From the NCBI GenBank assembly GCA_038373865.1, contig JAXGGA010001105.1:62001-126000 (forward strand): a stretch of 64,000 nucleotides of DNA. Direction: 5' to 3'. Origin of the DNA: Uloborus plumipes. Its lineage: Eukaryota > Arthropoda > Arachnida > Araneae > Uloboridae. The notes beneath the pieces are model-generated. The model saw only the letters and a list, made by a program, of their open reading frames with translations. It was not told the DNA's origin and made no database searches. A program made the position numbers and the translations under genes. Of this stretch, positions 24,190-34,348 are shown piece after piece (position 1 is the stretch's first letter; each line of letters begins with the position of its first letter).

Positions 24190-26320
24190 GGGTCATTCCA
24201 TATAAAATCAACAAATGGGTCGTGCCGCATCATTTTTGATCTTGATTATACTTGGTAGGAAATATGCACCAATATTCTGTACCTCCAAACTGTTTTATTT
24301 TTTTCTCGAAAAAATTTTATTCTCGAGATATAGCCATTTTTTTGTTCAGCCGATGAGTAAAATTCGGCATTTTTGATCTTTTTTCTAACAGCTCTGGTAA
24401 ATTTACTTAAAGCGGTAGAAAGATCAAACATGGCTTATTTTGAAGCTAAAAGAATGAACTTTCATTTGTGCATAAAAAGAAACGATTTGGGTTAAGCCTA
24501 AATATAAATTTTCCCGTGTCAATTCGCGGTTCAAAAAGTGCCGTTTTCGACATTTCAAGCATGAAAAACTATATAAAGGACTGACAGTGGGGTTCCAATT
24601 TTTTTTTCTCTTGCACCCAGTTATAGATACTAGAAGCACAGAAAAAAATTAGATGATACCAGTAGTCCTTCATTATAAAAAATTGCTTAAACTTGAGAAA
24701 AAATGAAAATTGGCATTTTTCACTCCCCAAAAACGGCCTGTGGAACAGGTAGCGAAAATTTACAAATGCATGGAGTAAAAAGGTGTTACATTGCCCTTTA
24801 AAATAAAGCAAAAACTGTCTTGTTATTCCAAGGCATTAAAGAGATATAAGCTTTCAAACTTTAAAAAAAAATGAAAAATATCCTTTTTCACTCCCCAAAA
24901 ACGGCCTGTGGAATAGGTAGTAAGAATTTGAAAATGTATGGAGCAAGAAGGCATTACATTGAACTTTAAAAGGAAACAAAAACTGTCTTGTTATTCGAAG
25001 GCATTAAAGAGATATAAGCCTTCTAAGTTAGATGATTATTATGAAAAAATACATTAAACTTGAGAAAAAATGAAAAATGGCCCTTTTCACTCCCCAAAAT
25101 AGCCTGTGGAACACTTAGTAAAAATTTGCAAATGCATGGAGGAGAAAGGCGCTACATTGCCCTTTAAATCGAAACAAAAACTGTCTTGTTATTCTCAGGC
25201 ATCAAAGAGATAAGGCCCTCTGAAAATTGAAAATAATTGCTTTAACTTATGCTAAAAATTCTTGCATGAATTTTCAATTTTCAGAGGGCCTTATCTCTGT
25301 GATGCCTGAGAATAACAAGACAGTTTTTGTTTCGATTTAAAGGGCAATCCTTCCTCCTCCATGCATTTGCAAATTTTTACTAAGTGTTCCACAGGCTATT
25401 TTTGGGGACTGAAAAGGGCCATTTTTCATTTTTTTTCAAGTTTAATGTATTTTTTCCTAATAATCATCTAACTTAGAAGGCTTATATCTCTTTAATGCCT
25501 TCGAATAACAAGACAGTTTTTGTTTCCTTTTAAAGTTCAATGTAATGCCTTCTTGCTCCATACATTTTCAAATTCTTACTACCTATTCCACAGGCCGTTT
25601 TTGGGGAGTGAAAAAGGATATTTTTCATTTTTTTTTAAAGTTTGAAAGCTTATATCTCTTTAATGCCTTGGAATAACAAGACAGTTTTTGCTTTATTTTA
25701 AAGGGCAATGTAACACCTTTTTACTCCATGCATTTGTAAATTTTTGCTGCCTGTTCCACAGGCTGTTTTTGGGTAGTGAAAAATGCCAATTTTCATTTTT
25801 TCTTAAGTTTAAGCAATTTTTTCATAATGAAGGACTACTGGTATCATCTAATTTTTTTCTGTGCTTCTAGTATCTATAACTGGGTGCAAGAGAAAAAAAA
25901 ATTAGAACCCCACTGTCAGTACTTTATATAGTTTTTCATGCTTGAAATGACGAAAACGGCACTTTTTGAACCGCGAATTGACACGAGAAAATTTATAGTT
26001 AGGCTTAACCCAAATCGTTTCTTTTTATGCACAAATGAAAGTTCATTCTTTTAGCTTCAAAATAAGCCATGTTTGATCTTTCTACCGCTTTAAGTAAATT
26101 TACCAGAGCTGTTAGAAAAAAGATCAAAAATGCCGAATTTTACTCATCGGCGGAACAAAAAAATGGCTATATCTCGAGAATAAAATTTTTTTCGAGAAAA
26201 AAGTAAAACAGTTTGGAGGTACAGAATATTGGTGCATATTTCCTACCAAGTATGATCAAAATCAAAAATGGTGCGGCACGGAAATTTCTGAAAATTTGTT
26301 GATTTTATATGGAATGACCC
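24190..26320. mobile_element. Large foldback element, about 1-kb arms, 37-bp loop
   Basis: Left arm 24190-25233 and right arm 25271-26320 are inverse copies. They are flanked by AACT at 24186-24189 and 26321-26324. The ends are gggtcattccatataaaatc and its inverse. Each arm holds about three diverged units of 170-200 bp starting cactccccaaaaacggcctg (24721, 24889 and 25088 in the left arm). The arms differ by scattered substitutions and small indels, e.g. an insertion of about 10 bases beside the right end. The matching open frames on opposite strands (24569-24811 minus, 25688-25870 plus) only reflect the palindrome. Confidence 0.85.
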
Positions 26321-26324
26321 AACT

Positions 26325-26502
26325 GTAACTATTTGCCAAAACATGTTTTCAAAATATAAAAATAAATATACGCAGACGACAAATTAATAATATTGCAACT
26401 GAATAATTCTATTTCGTTTTCTTACTGGGTTGAACTTTTCAGTAAAAAAAATATTGTTTTTCACACCTTGCTTGATCTTTTAAAAAGTATTTTGCTTTGA
26501 AA
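26325..26502. other. Short AT-rich spacer
   Basis: Nothing recognised. Confidence 0.4.
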
Positions 26503-26506
26503 TTAA

Positions 26507-26674
26507 GGGCCGAATTCAAGTGAAACACCATTGCAATCGCTTCGAGGCGATCGCATATTGCAACCGCTACTGTAAGTCGAATTCAAGTGAATTCGTTTCA
26601 CTTGAATCCAAATTTTGGAATTTGCGATTGCATTGGTGAGTTGCGATCGTCCGTGTTTCACTTGAATTCCTGCC
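26507..26674. mobile_element. TTAA-flanked 168-bp palindromic element, copy a
   Basis: TTAA at 26503-26506 and 26675-26678. Ends gggccgaattcaagtgaaac and (inverse) ggcaggaattcaagtgaaac. The interior repeats gcgatcgc/gattcaagtgaaac words. It is nearly identical to 33856-34023 (about three differences). TTAA targets are typical of piggyBac-type elements. Confidence 0.85.
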
Positions 26675-26828
26675 TTAATCATTTTGCAGTCAGCACATGT
26701 AAAGTTTGTAAGAAGCGAGATCATGAATTGCGACGTCACAGGAAATAACCATCAGTGACTTCCGTTTTTGCTGAGAATGACGTCATGACTACACAAAAGT
26801 AGTATTCTAAAAAAATTAACACCCTTAA

Positions 26829-27145
26829 GCAGAGATTCAAGTGAAACAGCACTGCGATCGCTTCGAATTGCAATCGCTACTGGAAATGAATTTCATTATC
26901 ATCAACTTAACTTGGCACTCACGTCACTACGAGCGGAGTCAATAAGAGCTCAATATAGGCAATAAGAGAGTCAGTCGGCGATCTCCTCTTATTCGCCAAG
27001 TAGGCTGTGACGTTTCTTCTAGTTCGTTTTTCATAGGCAAACGTCACGCTGACGTCACGATGTTTTTATCAAGAAACGTTCTAATGTAATTCATTTCCAG
27101 TAGCGATTGCAGTTTGCGATCGCCTGTTTCACTTGAATCCCTGCC
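26829..27145 (+). mobile_element. TTAA-flanked element of the same end family, copy b (317 bp)
   Basis: TTAA at 26825-26828 and 27146-27149. Ends gcagagattcaagtgaaaca / inverse of ggcagggattcaagtgaaac. The interior carries gcgatcgcttcgaattgcaa, gacgtcac words and gcggagtcaataagagctc. Confidence 0.85.
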
Positions 27146-27187
27146 TTAATTTCAGTTTAATAGATAATTTTCAGTGCAGTTTTCTAA

Positions 27188-27501
27188 GGCAGGAATTCAA
27201 GTGAAACAGGCGATCGCAAATTACAATCGCTACTGGAAATGAATTACATTAGAACGTTTCTTGATAAAAACATCGTGACGTCAGCGTGACGTTTGCGTGA
27301 CGTTTGCCTATGAAAAACGAGCTAGATAAAACGTCACAACCTACTTGGCGAATAAGAGGAGATCACTGACTGCTTGTGAGCTCTTATTGGCTCTATCCGT
27401 AGTGACGTCAGTGCCAATTTAAGTTGATGATAATGTAATTCACTTCCAGTAGCGATTGCAATTCGAAGCGATCGCAGTGCTGTTTCACTTGAATCCCTGC
27501 C
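27188..27501 (-). mobile_element. TTAA-type element, copy c, inverted relative to b and d
   Basis: Same family as b, in opposite orientation (acaggcgatcgcaaattaca first, ttcgaagcgatcgcagtgct last). The left flank is CTAA; on the right only TAA separates it from copy d. The b-c-d order is therefore plus, minus, plus. Confidence 0.8.
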
Positions 27502-27504
27502 TAA

Positions 27505-27807
27505 GGCAGGAATTCAAGTGAAATGCCATTGCAATCGCTTCGAATTGCAATCGCTACTGGAAATGAATTACATTATCATCAACTTAACTTGGCATTGACG
27601 TCACTACGAGCGGAGCCAATAAGAGCTCACAAGCAGTCGGCGATCTCCTCTTATTCGCCAAGTAGGCTGTGCCGTTTTATCTAGCTCGTTTTTCATAGGC
27701 AAACGTCACGCTGACGTCACGATGTTTTTATCAAGAAACGTTCTAATGTAATTCATTTCCAGTAGCGATTGTAGTTTGCGATCGCCTGTTTCACTTGAAT
27801 CCCTGCC
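27505..27807 (+). mobile_element. TTAA-type element, copy d (303 bp)
   Basis: Begins ggcaggaattcaagtgaaat directly after the TAA shared with copy c, and ends cttgaatccctgcc followed by TTAA at 27808-27811. Same body and orientation as copy b. Confidence 0.8.
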
Positions 27808-27811
27808 TTAA

Positions 27812-28437
27812 TGTAAAAACAAAAATTTTAAGTTTAAAAATTTTTTTGGCAACGGTTAAAAAATAAAATAAAGCTTCAGATAAAAGAATAGTTCTTTTTA
27901 GTAGGATTTCACTAAAATTTTATCTCCTTGCAAAGTATTTTACAGAACTCCTTCTTATTTTATGTGAGTATTTTTTTTACTTATTAAAATTAAAAAACTT
28001 ATTTTTTTGTTGTAATTAATTGCATAATTATTTCTTTTATTTGCTTTATTCGTGTCAACTTACACGTAGAAAAAGTTCTTGAACATAAATATTCTTCCTA
28101 AAGAGCCGAAATTTATTAAACCATGATGGCTGAATGAATTCGATATCGTTTCTAAGTGATCGTACATTATTTACACAAGTGGTATTTCATTTTCAAAAAT
28201 GTCTTTTGCTCTTGAAAAGGTGTCTTTTTCAAAGGTGTATTTTAGCTCCCCAAAAGGCATTTTCTTCACAGAGTGTTTTTGTCAATCAAGAAAGATATGG
28301 TTATTGTTAGGAAATTGATGTAGACATACGGGAAAGTTGTTATTGAAAGTTGTTGTAATTTTTATTTCTAGACAAATTTTTTATTTCTAACGAATAACAA
28401 ATCTTTTAAATCTCTTCTAAACGGTTTGAGGTTTTTC

Positions 28438-28468
<31 letters not shown>

Positions 28469-29722
28469 TTGAATTCTTCTTACAAATCGTTGATCTTGTT
28501 CTTACTTGAGCAGTACATCTCTTTCATTGTTGGTAATAACGGAAAATTGTAAGGGAAGCTGGAAATGTCAGAATGATTTCTAATTTGAAGAAATCTTGTT
28601 TTCTATTTAAGATGTTTTTTGTTATTTTACTTCTAGAAAATAGATCCGATACAGATCGATTTCGATATCTTTCGTATTTGTGTGGGGTATAAAACTTCTT
28701 GTTGTGAAGTTCAATTATACTTTTTTTTTTTCCTATCCAAAATTTTACATAGAATTTTGATGTATAGATGAATTTTGATAGATTTTAGATGAATTTTGTG
28801 TTTACTTTTGAATTCGTATACTCCCATTCTAAGAAAATTTTTGATAGGTTTGAACACTATTTTTATTTTAAAAGTCGAAAAGAGTAATTGTCTGGCAATA
28901 TTTCCTTCTTTCCTATGTACCGTGTACAATAAAATAAACATTAACGCACAATGAAGCATTTCAAATTATGTAAGCAATTTTAACCAAATTTAGTTTATTT
29001 TATGAACATATCCTGATCATTAGAATGTAAAAAAAAAAAAAAAAGGCCGACTAAAATACAAAATAAGAACTTCTTTAAAATACAAAAATGGAACGGTAGA
29101 AATACTATAATCCTTGATTATATATCAGGGCTAGGTTTATTTTTAGGAGGTACTTACTTTGTGAATGTTTAGCAATAATTTGCAGAAAATGTGACAGGAA
29201 ATGTGAAAATGTGCACAGGAAATGTGCATTTGTGAAAATTATTTTTGAAAAAAAAAGAAAAAACCTAGGTAACCTATTTCGCAGTTTACCCCTTATCAGG
29301 TTGATATTGTGCAGTAATTATAATTATTTTGAAAACAAATAGCGGTAACATAGCGATAAATATTCCGTCTTTCCTATTTTGTCGATAATTAGATTTATGT
29401 AAAGAATTAACTAACAAATTGGCGGATAAAAGGAAGCAAGGCAGCTTTGATATGCTGTTGTTATCACTGGCTGAACCATGGAGGGCCAAGTTTTAGCTCT
29501 ATATAGGAATAAGAACTCGTTCGAAATATTATTCACAGAACATCGTCCTTCACTAAACATTCATTTTAGTGATGTAACTGATAACACCTATTTGAAAGGG
29601 TCCAAAATATTGCATGATGTTCATGTAAATATTTTACAATAATTGTTAAATTTTAGCATAATTGTCCTCCATGTATAATTGCTTAAATGTCCGTCGTGTT
29701 TCACACGATAGACATTTAAACA
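27812..29722. other. AT-rich stretch
   Basis: Contains A29 at 28438-28466. No gene or element ends recognised. Confidence 0.5.
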
Positions 29723-30135
29723 CACTGCAAAAAATGAACTGTTGTTTTTACATTAAAATACTGGCAGCAGAGATTCCAATTTAAAACTGTAAAATGCACA
29801 GTAATAAACTGTAAAACTAGCAATTTTACAGTTTTTTAATGTAAAATCAGAAATTTTGCAGTTTATTGCCGCAAAAATTAGCTGTATTATGCTGTAAAAA
29901 CAATAGTTTAATACTAGCAGCAGTGGTTCCAGTTTAAAATTGTAAAGTGCACTGTAATAAACTGTGAAATTATTAATTTTGCAGTTTCTTGCTGTAAAAT
30001 TGGCAGTTTTACAGTTTAGTAGCTGTAAAAGTAGGAATTTTACAGTTTATTACTGCAAAATTAACAATTTTTAAAGTTTTGTCCCATAAAATTAGCTGCA
30101 TTATACTGTAAAAACAACATTCATTTTTTACAGTG
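29723..30135. mobile_element. CACTG-ended repeat element, complete-looking copy (413 bp)
   Basis: Left cactgcaaaaaatgaactgt and right aacattcattttttacagtg are inverse ends. The interior is about ten imperfect copies of ttttacagtttattactgta. CA lies on both outer sides but is too short to call a target duplication. Confidence 0.75.
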
Positions 30136-31300
30136 CAATTTCAGTTATTCATCACAATTCAGTCATCCATGTCACAATTATATATTTCAGTTTTGGTCCT
30201 CTCCCCTTTGTTACAAAGTGTCACAATTCACCTTACCATCTCGCCATTTCTCCGCAATTTGTCTTTAACAAATTCTAATAAAAACGGTGTGACGTCACAC
30301 TTCTTGTTACACCTTCTTTCTTCCTTGTCGTAAGTCGTAAGCGGTCACATTTTCACGAACCCCTTTCCCCCTTTAAATCTGTGACATCATTTATGGACAG
30401 CCCCTTAGGCAGTTTAAGACTATTCATTTTCTCATATTTAGCTTTTTATTACGCTTTTTTTAGTTTAACATGTGTGTTTGTTTTATGCGTATATGTAACT
30501 CTAAATAAAAGCTCAAATTCACGTTCTTTGCAAAAATAAAAGTAATATATTTAATACTATTATTAATACCAAAGGCTAAACAATATTACATTACATGTTA
30601 TGTATTACGAGTGTTTCAGTTGTTTTAGTTTGTATGTAACTCTGAATAAAAGATAAAATTCACGTTCTCTGCAAATATAAAAGTAATATATTTAATACTA
30701 TTATTAATACTAAAGGCTAAACTATATTGTATGTTGATGTATTATTAGTGCATGTAAACTTAGCGGATATTCAATAGTTCTGAATATCACTGGGAAATCA
30801 GTTAGAAATATCATGAAATACATTTTAAACTTTAGTGTTAATGATAGTATTAAGCATATTACTTTTATGTTTGCAAAAAGAAAAACCGTATTTTTATTTT
30901 TTTTAAACTATAATTAAATTATTTTCCATTTAAAAAGTTTCAATGCCCTTTTCCTTCATCTCATGACTTTTCGCTCGCGTCGGTTGACCTATCTTTTTAA
31001 TTTGGGCATTATTAATGATTTCCGATTACTCCGTCTGGAGCTGCCTCAAAATGCAAATAAACTGGGCTAAACGAATGCAAACCCTTTCGATTCTCGGAGA
31101 CGCTGATTTATCGTGATGGATGGCGGAGATTGGGGCTTCTGACAAACTGAGGACGGCAATCAATTGATGCATAAATTTGAAAATTATGCCGCTTCGTAGC
31201 GGAAGTATGACGGTTAAATAATCAGGTACTGAAGCAGTGAGTAACCGCCTCTAAGCAAGGGCTAAGGCAGCAACATGCAATACACTGCCAACTCGTTTAT
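30136..31300. other. AT-rich stretch with a tandem duplication
   Basis: Contains the 141-bp duplication described separately. No gene supported. Confidence 0.45.
30491..30881. repeat. 141-bp tandem duplication plus an inverted third copy
   Basis: Copies at about 30491-30612 and 30632-30752 share atgtaactct, ttcacgttct and aaaagtaatatatttaatac. An inverse partial copy lies at about 30826-30881. Confidence 0.75.
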
Positions 31301-31306
31301 TTCGAT

Positions 31307-31350
31307 CCATAGACTGCAGTTTCGGGCTTATTATGCCCTCATCAGCATGG
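31307..31350 (-). ncRNA. Type I hammerhead ribozyme motif
   Basis: Minus strand, 5' to 3': CCATG (stem I), CTGATGA core, GGGC-ATAATAA-GCCC (stem II and loop), GAAAC, loop TGCA, then GTC and TATGG (stem I). Stem I pairs CCATG with TATGG (five pairs, one G-U). Stem III is only two pairs (AC/GT), and cleavage would follow GTC between 31312 and 31311. All core positions CUGAUGA, GAAA and UH are present. Very short stem III is a feature of hammerheads in Penelope-like elements and retrozymes. No reverse transcriptase is recognised next to it. Confidence 0.8.
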
Positions 31351-31439
31351 AGTACGAAAGTAACCGAGTTGGAGGCAAAAATCCTCTTATAGAGCAAAAA
31401 AAGCCGAAAAAAACTGGTAGCTAATCTGAAATTAGAATA

Positions 31440-31615
31440 CAGTCGATGCGCGTTATAACGACCACACGTTATAAAGATCATCCTAATATAACGACCGGTG
31501 AGAAAACCCCAAACTGTATCCCAATATACTCTATGTTCTACCTCTTACAGCGACCACTCGTTATGAAGGCAGTTTTCTGTAGGAAGGAGACGGTCGTTAT
31601 ATCGAGCGTCAACTG
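31440..31615. mobile_element. TA-flanked 176-bp inverted-repeat element, copy 2
   Basis: Same family and length as 7285-7460, with TA on both sides. Its left end is mutated (cagtcgatgcgcgttataac). Confidence 0.85.
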
Positions 31616-31617
31616 TA

Positions 31618-32651
31618 CCAGCGAGCGACCGCACATGGGAACGGTACAACTCGTAAATGTTTAGGCAGAGCTCGGGTATGAAGAAGCAGTGAGTTGCAAG
31701 GAAAGGAAATATTTCATGAAAATTTAATGGTGAAGTTGCTTACAAAATCCTGTTTAACGTTTCTCGCGTATTTACTTCGTATTTTCTCTTAATAAATGAG
31801 TATTTATTTGATAATTCGATAAAAGTGTTAATGATTTGTTTGTCAATTAATGAAATACGTGTTATATGGCTATCTTTTTCTCCTCCTCCAAAAAGAAAAA
31901 AAAGTACAATGTTCTTCTCGACAACTGTTTTAAAAATATTGCATACTTTGTAGAAAACGAGAATAATGTGTTGTATTTTTTTTATAAAGTTACAAATACA
32001 CTCGCTAATTTCTTGGCTTTGAGGAAAATCTGTTTTTCTAAATATTTAAGAGCCAATATTTTGAAAAGTGCCAATTTGAAGTTGGAGTTTCCTGATTAAA
32101 AAAATTTCTTTCAGAAAAAAATTAATGTTGGATTCTAAGTCTATATTGGGTCTAAATGCAAGAAAATAAATGGGGGGAGGTTAAGGAAGTTATTTACCCC
32201 TCCTTAGATTACTCCCATTTTTAAGCCGTTACAGATCTGATGCTAATATGAGCTACATATCTGAGTTTATGCTTTCAGTCTCCATTAACATTTCTAAAAA
32301 TGATATCATTACCTTGCATTTTTAACATAGAATTAAGATAATTATATTAATATATATATATATTAGGCTAAAAAATCAAATTTTATTATGAAAAATAATT
32401 TCTTGGAAATAATAATGAGCGATAAGGTTCTTAGATAAAATAAATTGTGAGATTACCAAATCCAAGCTCATAAAACATTTGTTTTGTTTTGAAACAACAC
32501 ACAACTTCAACTTTTTCAACACACAACTCTGCTGCTTGCTTTTCTTTAATTAGTAGCAGGAAATTTAAATTCTTGATCAGAAATTCAAATTTAGCCTGCC
32601 GGTTATTATCTAGTTATTTAGCGAAGTTATGCGAAATTGAAGCCCCCAAAA

Positions 32652-32682
<31 letters not shown>

Positions 32683-32832
32683 AATAAATAAATAAAATAA
32701 TAATAATTAATTAACTTAATTTCTGCAGTGTCAATTTTTCTTATTTTACTAACTTCTATTGTCAGGTCATACAAACCACAAATGAAGCAATTGTACTAAA
32801 ACTCATTGCTTTTCATTTTTTATGAGCAAAAA
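31618..32832. other. AT-rich stretch with (AAAT)n
   Basis: Contains (AT)n near 32351-32364 and an (AAAT)n run at 32648-32706. No gene supported. Confidence 0.5.
32648..32706. repeat. (AAAT)n microsatellite
   Basis: About 59 bp of aaat units with few breaks. Confidence 0.9.
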
Positions 32833-33278
32833 CTAGCTGCGTAGCCCGGCGTTGCACGGGCTGTAATGTAGTGAAGGCAGTTTGAGAAAACTACTCGACA
32901 CCAAGGCGACTCGCCTTTAAAGAAATGAGGAAAGTTTAAACAGTTTACTCGCCGTCAAGGCGGCTCGCCTTTACAGTAGCGAGGAAAGTTTCAATTCACT
33001 ACTCGCCGCCAAGGCGGCTCGCCTTTAAAGTACCAAGGAAAAGTTTAATAAACTACTCCCCGCTAAAGCGGCTCACTAAAAAGCTTTCCTGCATCAAAGA
33101 ATCAATCGAATTATTTGCACATGCTTTCTCAAAAATAAAGACGATGTCAAGTAGCGCATACTTAGCACTCTCCCTAAATTACAAATAAAATTCCTTTCCA
33201 AAAACAATTATTTCCAAACCGCTTTCTTCCGGTAAAATTAATTTCAAAATTCTAAACGAAAAAGTTCTTTTAATATTT

Positions 33279-34176
33279 GGATCGAAGACAGAAAAAGTCC
33301 CTTCTAAAAACAGCAATTGCAATTTTATTTAAAAACACATTTTCAAAATGGTACCTGAGAAAAATTATGTCATTAATAATTAGAATAAAAACAATTGTTA
33401 GAACTTTGTTATAACACGTATTCAAAATGACAATGAAAAAAATAACACTCTTTCATTTTAAAAAGTTCAACTTAATTAACGTTTTAATTCAAAATCGCAA
33501 CGGAAAGAAATAAATATCTTGGAATTTTAAATAGTTCAATAATTTAATTAACGTTTTAATTCAAAATGGCAACGGTAAGAAAAAATGTCTTGGAAGTTTA
33601 ATCATTAATTAGGCTTAATCGCTTTAAATTTGACTACTTATGGATCGCAGCCAGAAAAAGTCCCTTCTAAAAACAGCAATTGCAATTTTATTTAAAAACA
33701 CATTTTCAAAATGGTACCTGAGAAAAAATATGTCATTAATAATTAGAATAAAAACAATTGTTAGAACTTTGTTATAACACGTATTTAAAATGACAATGGA
33801 AAAAAATAACACTCTTTCATTTTAAAAAGTTCAATTTAATTAACGTTTTAATTTAGGGCCGAATTCAAGTGAAACACAATTGCAGTCGCTTCGAGGCGAT
33901 CGCATATTGCAACCGCTACTGTAAGTCGAATTCAAGTGAATTCGTTTCACTTGAATCCAAATTTTGGAATTTGCGATTGCATTGGTGGGTTGCGATCGTC
34001 CGTGTTTCACTTGAATTCCTGCCTTAAAATCGCAACGGAAAGAAATAAATATCTTGGAATTTTAAATAGTTCAATAATTTAATTAACGTTTTAATTCAAA
34101 ATGGCAACGGTAAGAAAAAATGTCTTGGAAGTTTAATCATTTATTAGGCTTAATCGCTTTAAATTTGACTACTTAT
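33279..34176. repeat. 363-bp tandem duplication inside the Helitron
   Basis: Copy 1 at 33279-33641 and copy 2 at 33642-34176 share ggatcg...agaaaaagtcccttctaaa through tttaaatttgactacttat. Copy 2 is longer because of the TTAA element at 33856-34023. Confidence 0.85.
33856..34023. mobile_element. TTAA-type 168-bp palindromic element, copy e, with empty-site control
   Basis: Almost identical to 26507-26674. It is flanked by TTA (left) and TTAA (right). The other half of the Helitron duplication keeps the unoccupied site (ttttaattcaaaatcgcaac at about 33484), so both limits of the insertion are directly visible. Confidence 0.85.
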
Positions 34177-34348
34177 TAATTGATATCTTCGCTAATTAAA
34201 ATCGTATAATTATATAGATTGAAACTAATGAAGCCTGAAAAATTACCTATCTATCGGTACCTGGTTCGACTTTCAGTTCATTGGCGTTCAGGAGAAAGAA
34301 GCGTGACATAGATAGTTAGAAAGATACTCAGTTTTTAATATAAGTAGA

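Larger units (their letters stand above)
32833..34348 (-). mobile_element. Non-autonomous Helitron, 1.5 kb, with nested insertion
   Basis: Read on the minus strand it begins A|TCTACTTATATTAAAAACTG at 34348. It ends with hairpin AGCCCGTGCAACGCCGGGCT, six bases, then CTAG|T at 32833. The 5' TC, 3' hairpin, CTAG and A/T host site are the Helitron signature, and there is no inverted repeat or target duplication. Near the 3' end are three or four GC-rich units of the type aggcgagccgccttggcggc / gaaactttcctcactac. The middle holds a 363-bp tandem duplication, one copy of which contains a 168-bp TTAA element. No Rep/helicase coding is visible. Confidence 0.75.

Noticed and set aside
24569..25870. 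Two nearly identical proteins on opposite strands
   Set aside because: They are mirror images produced by the foldback element, in AT-rich sequence without coding features.
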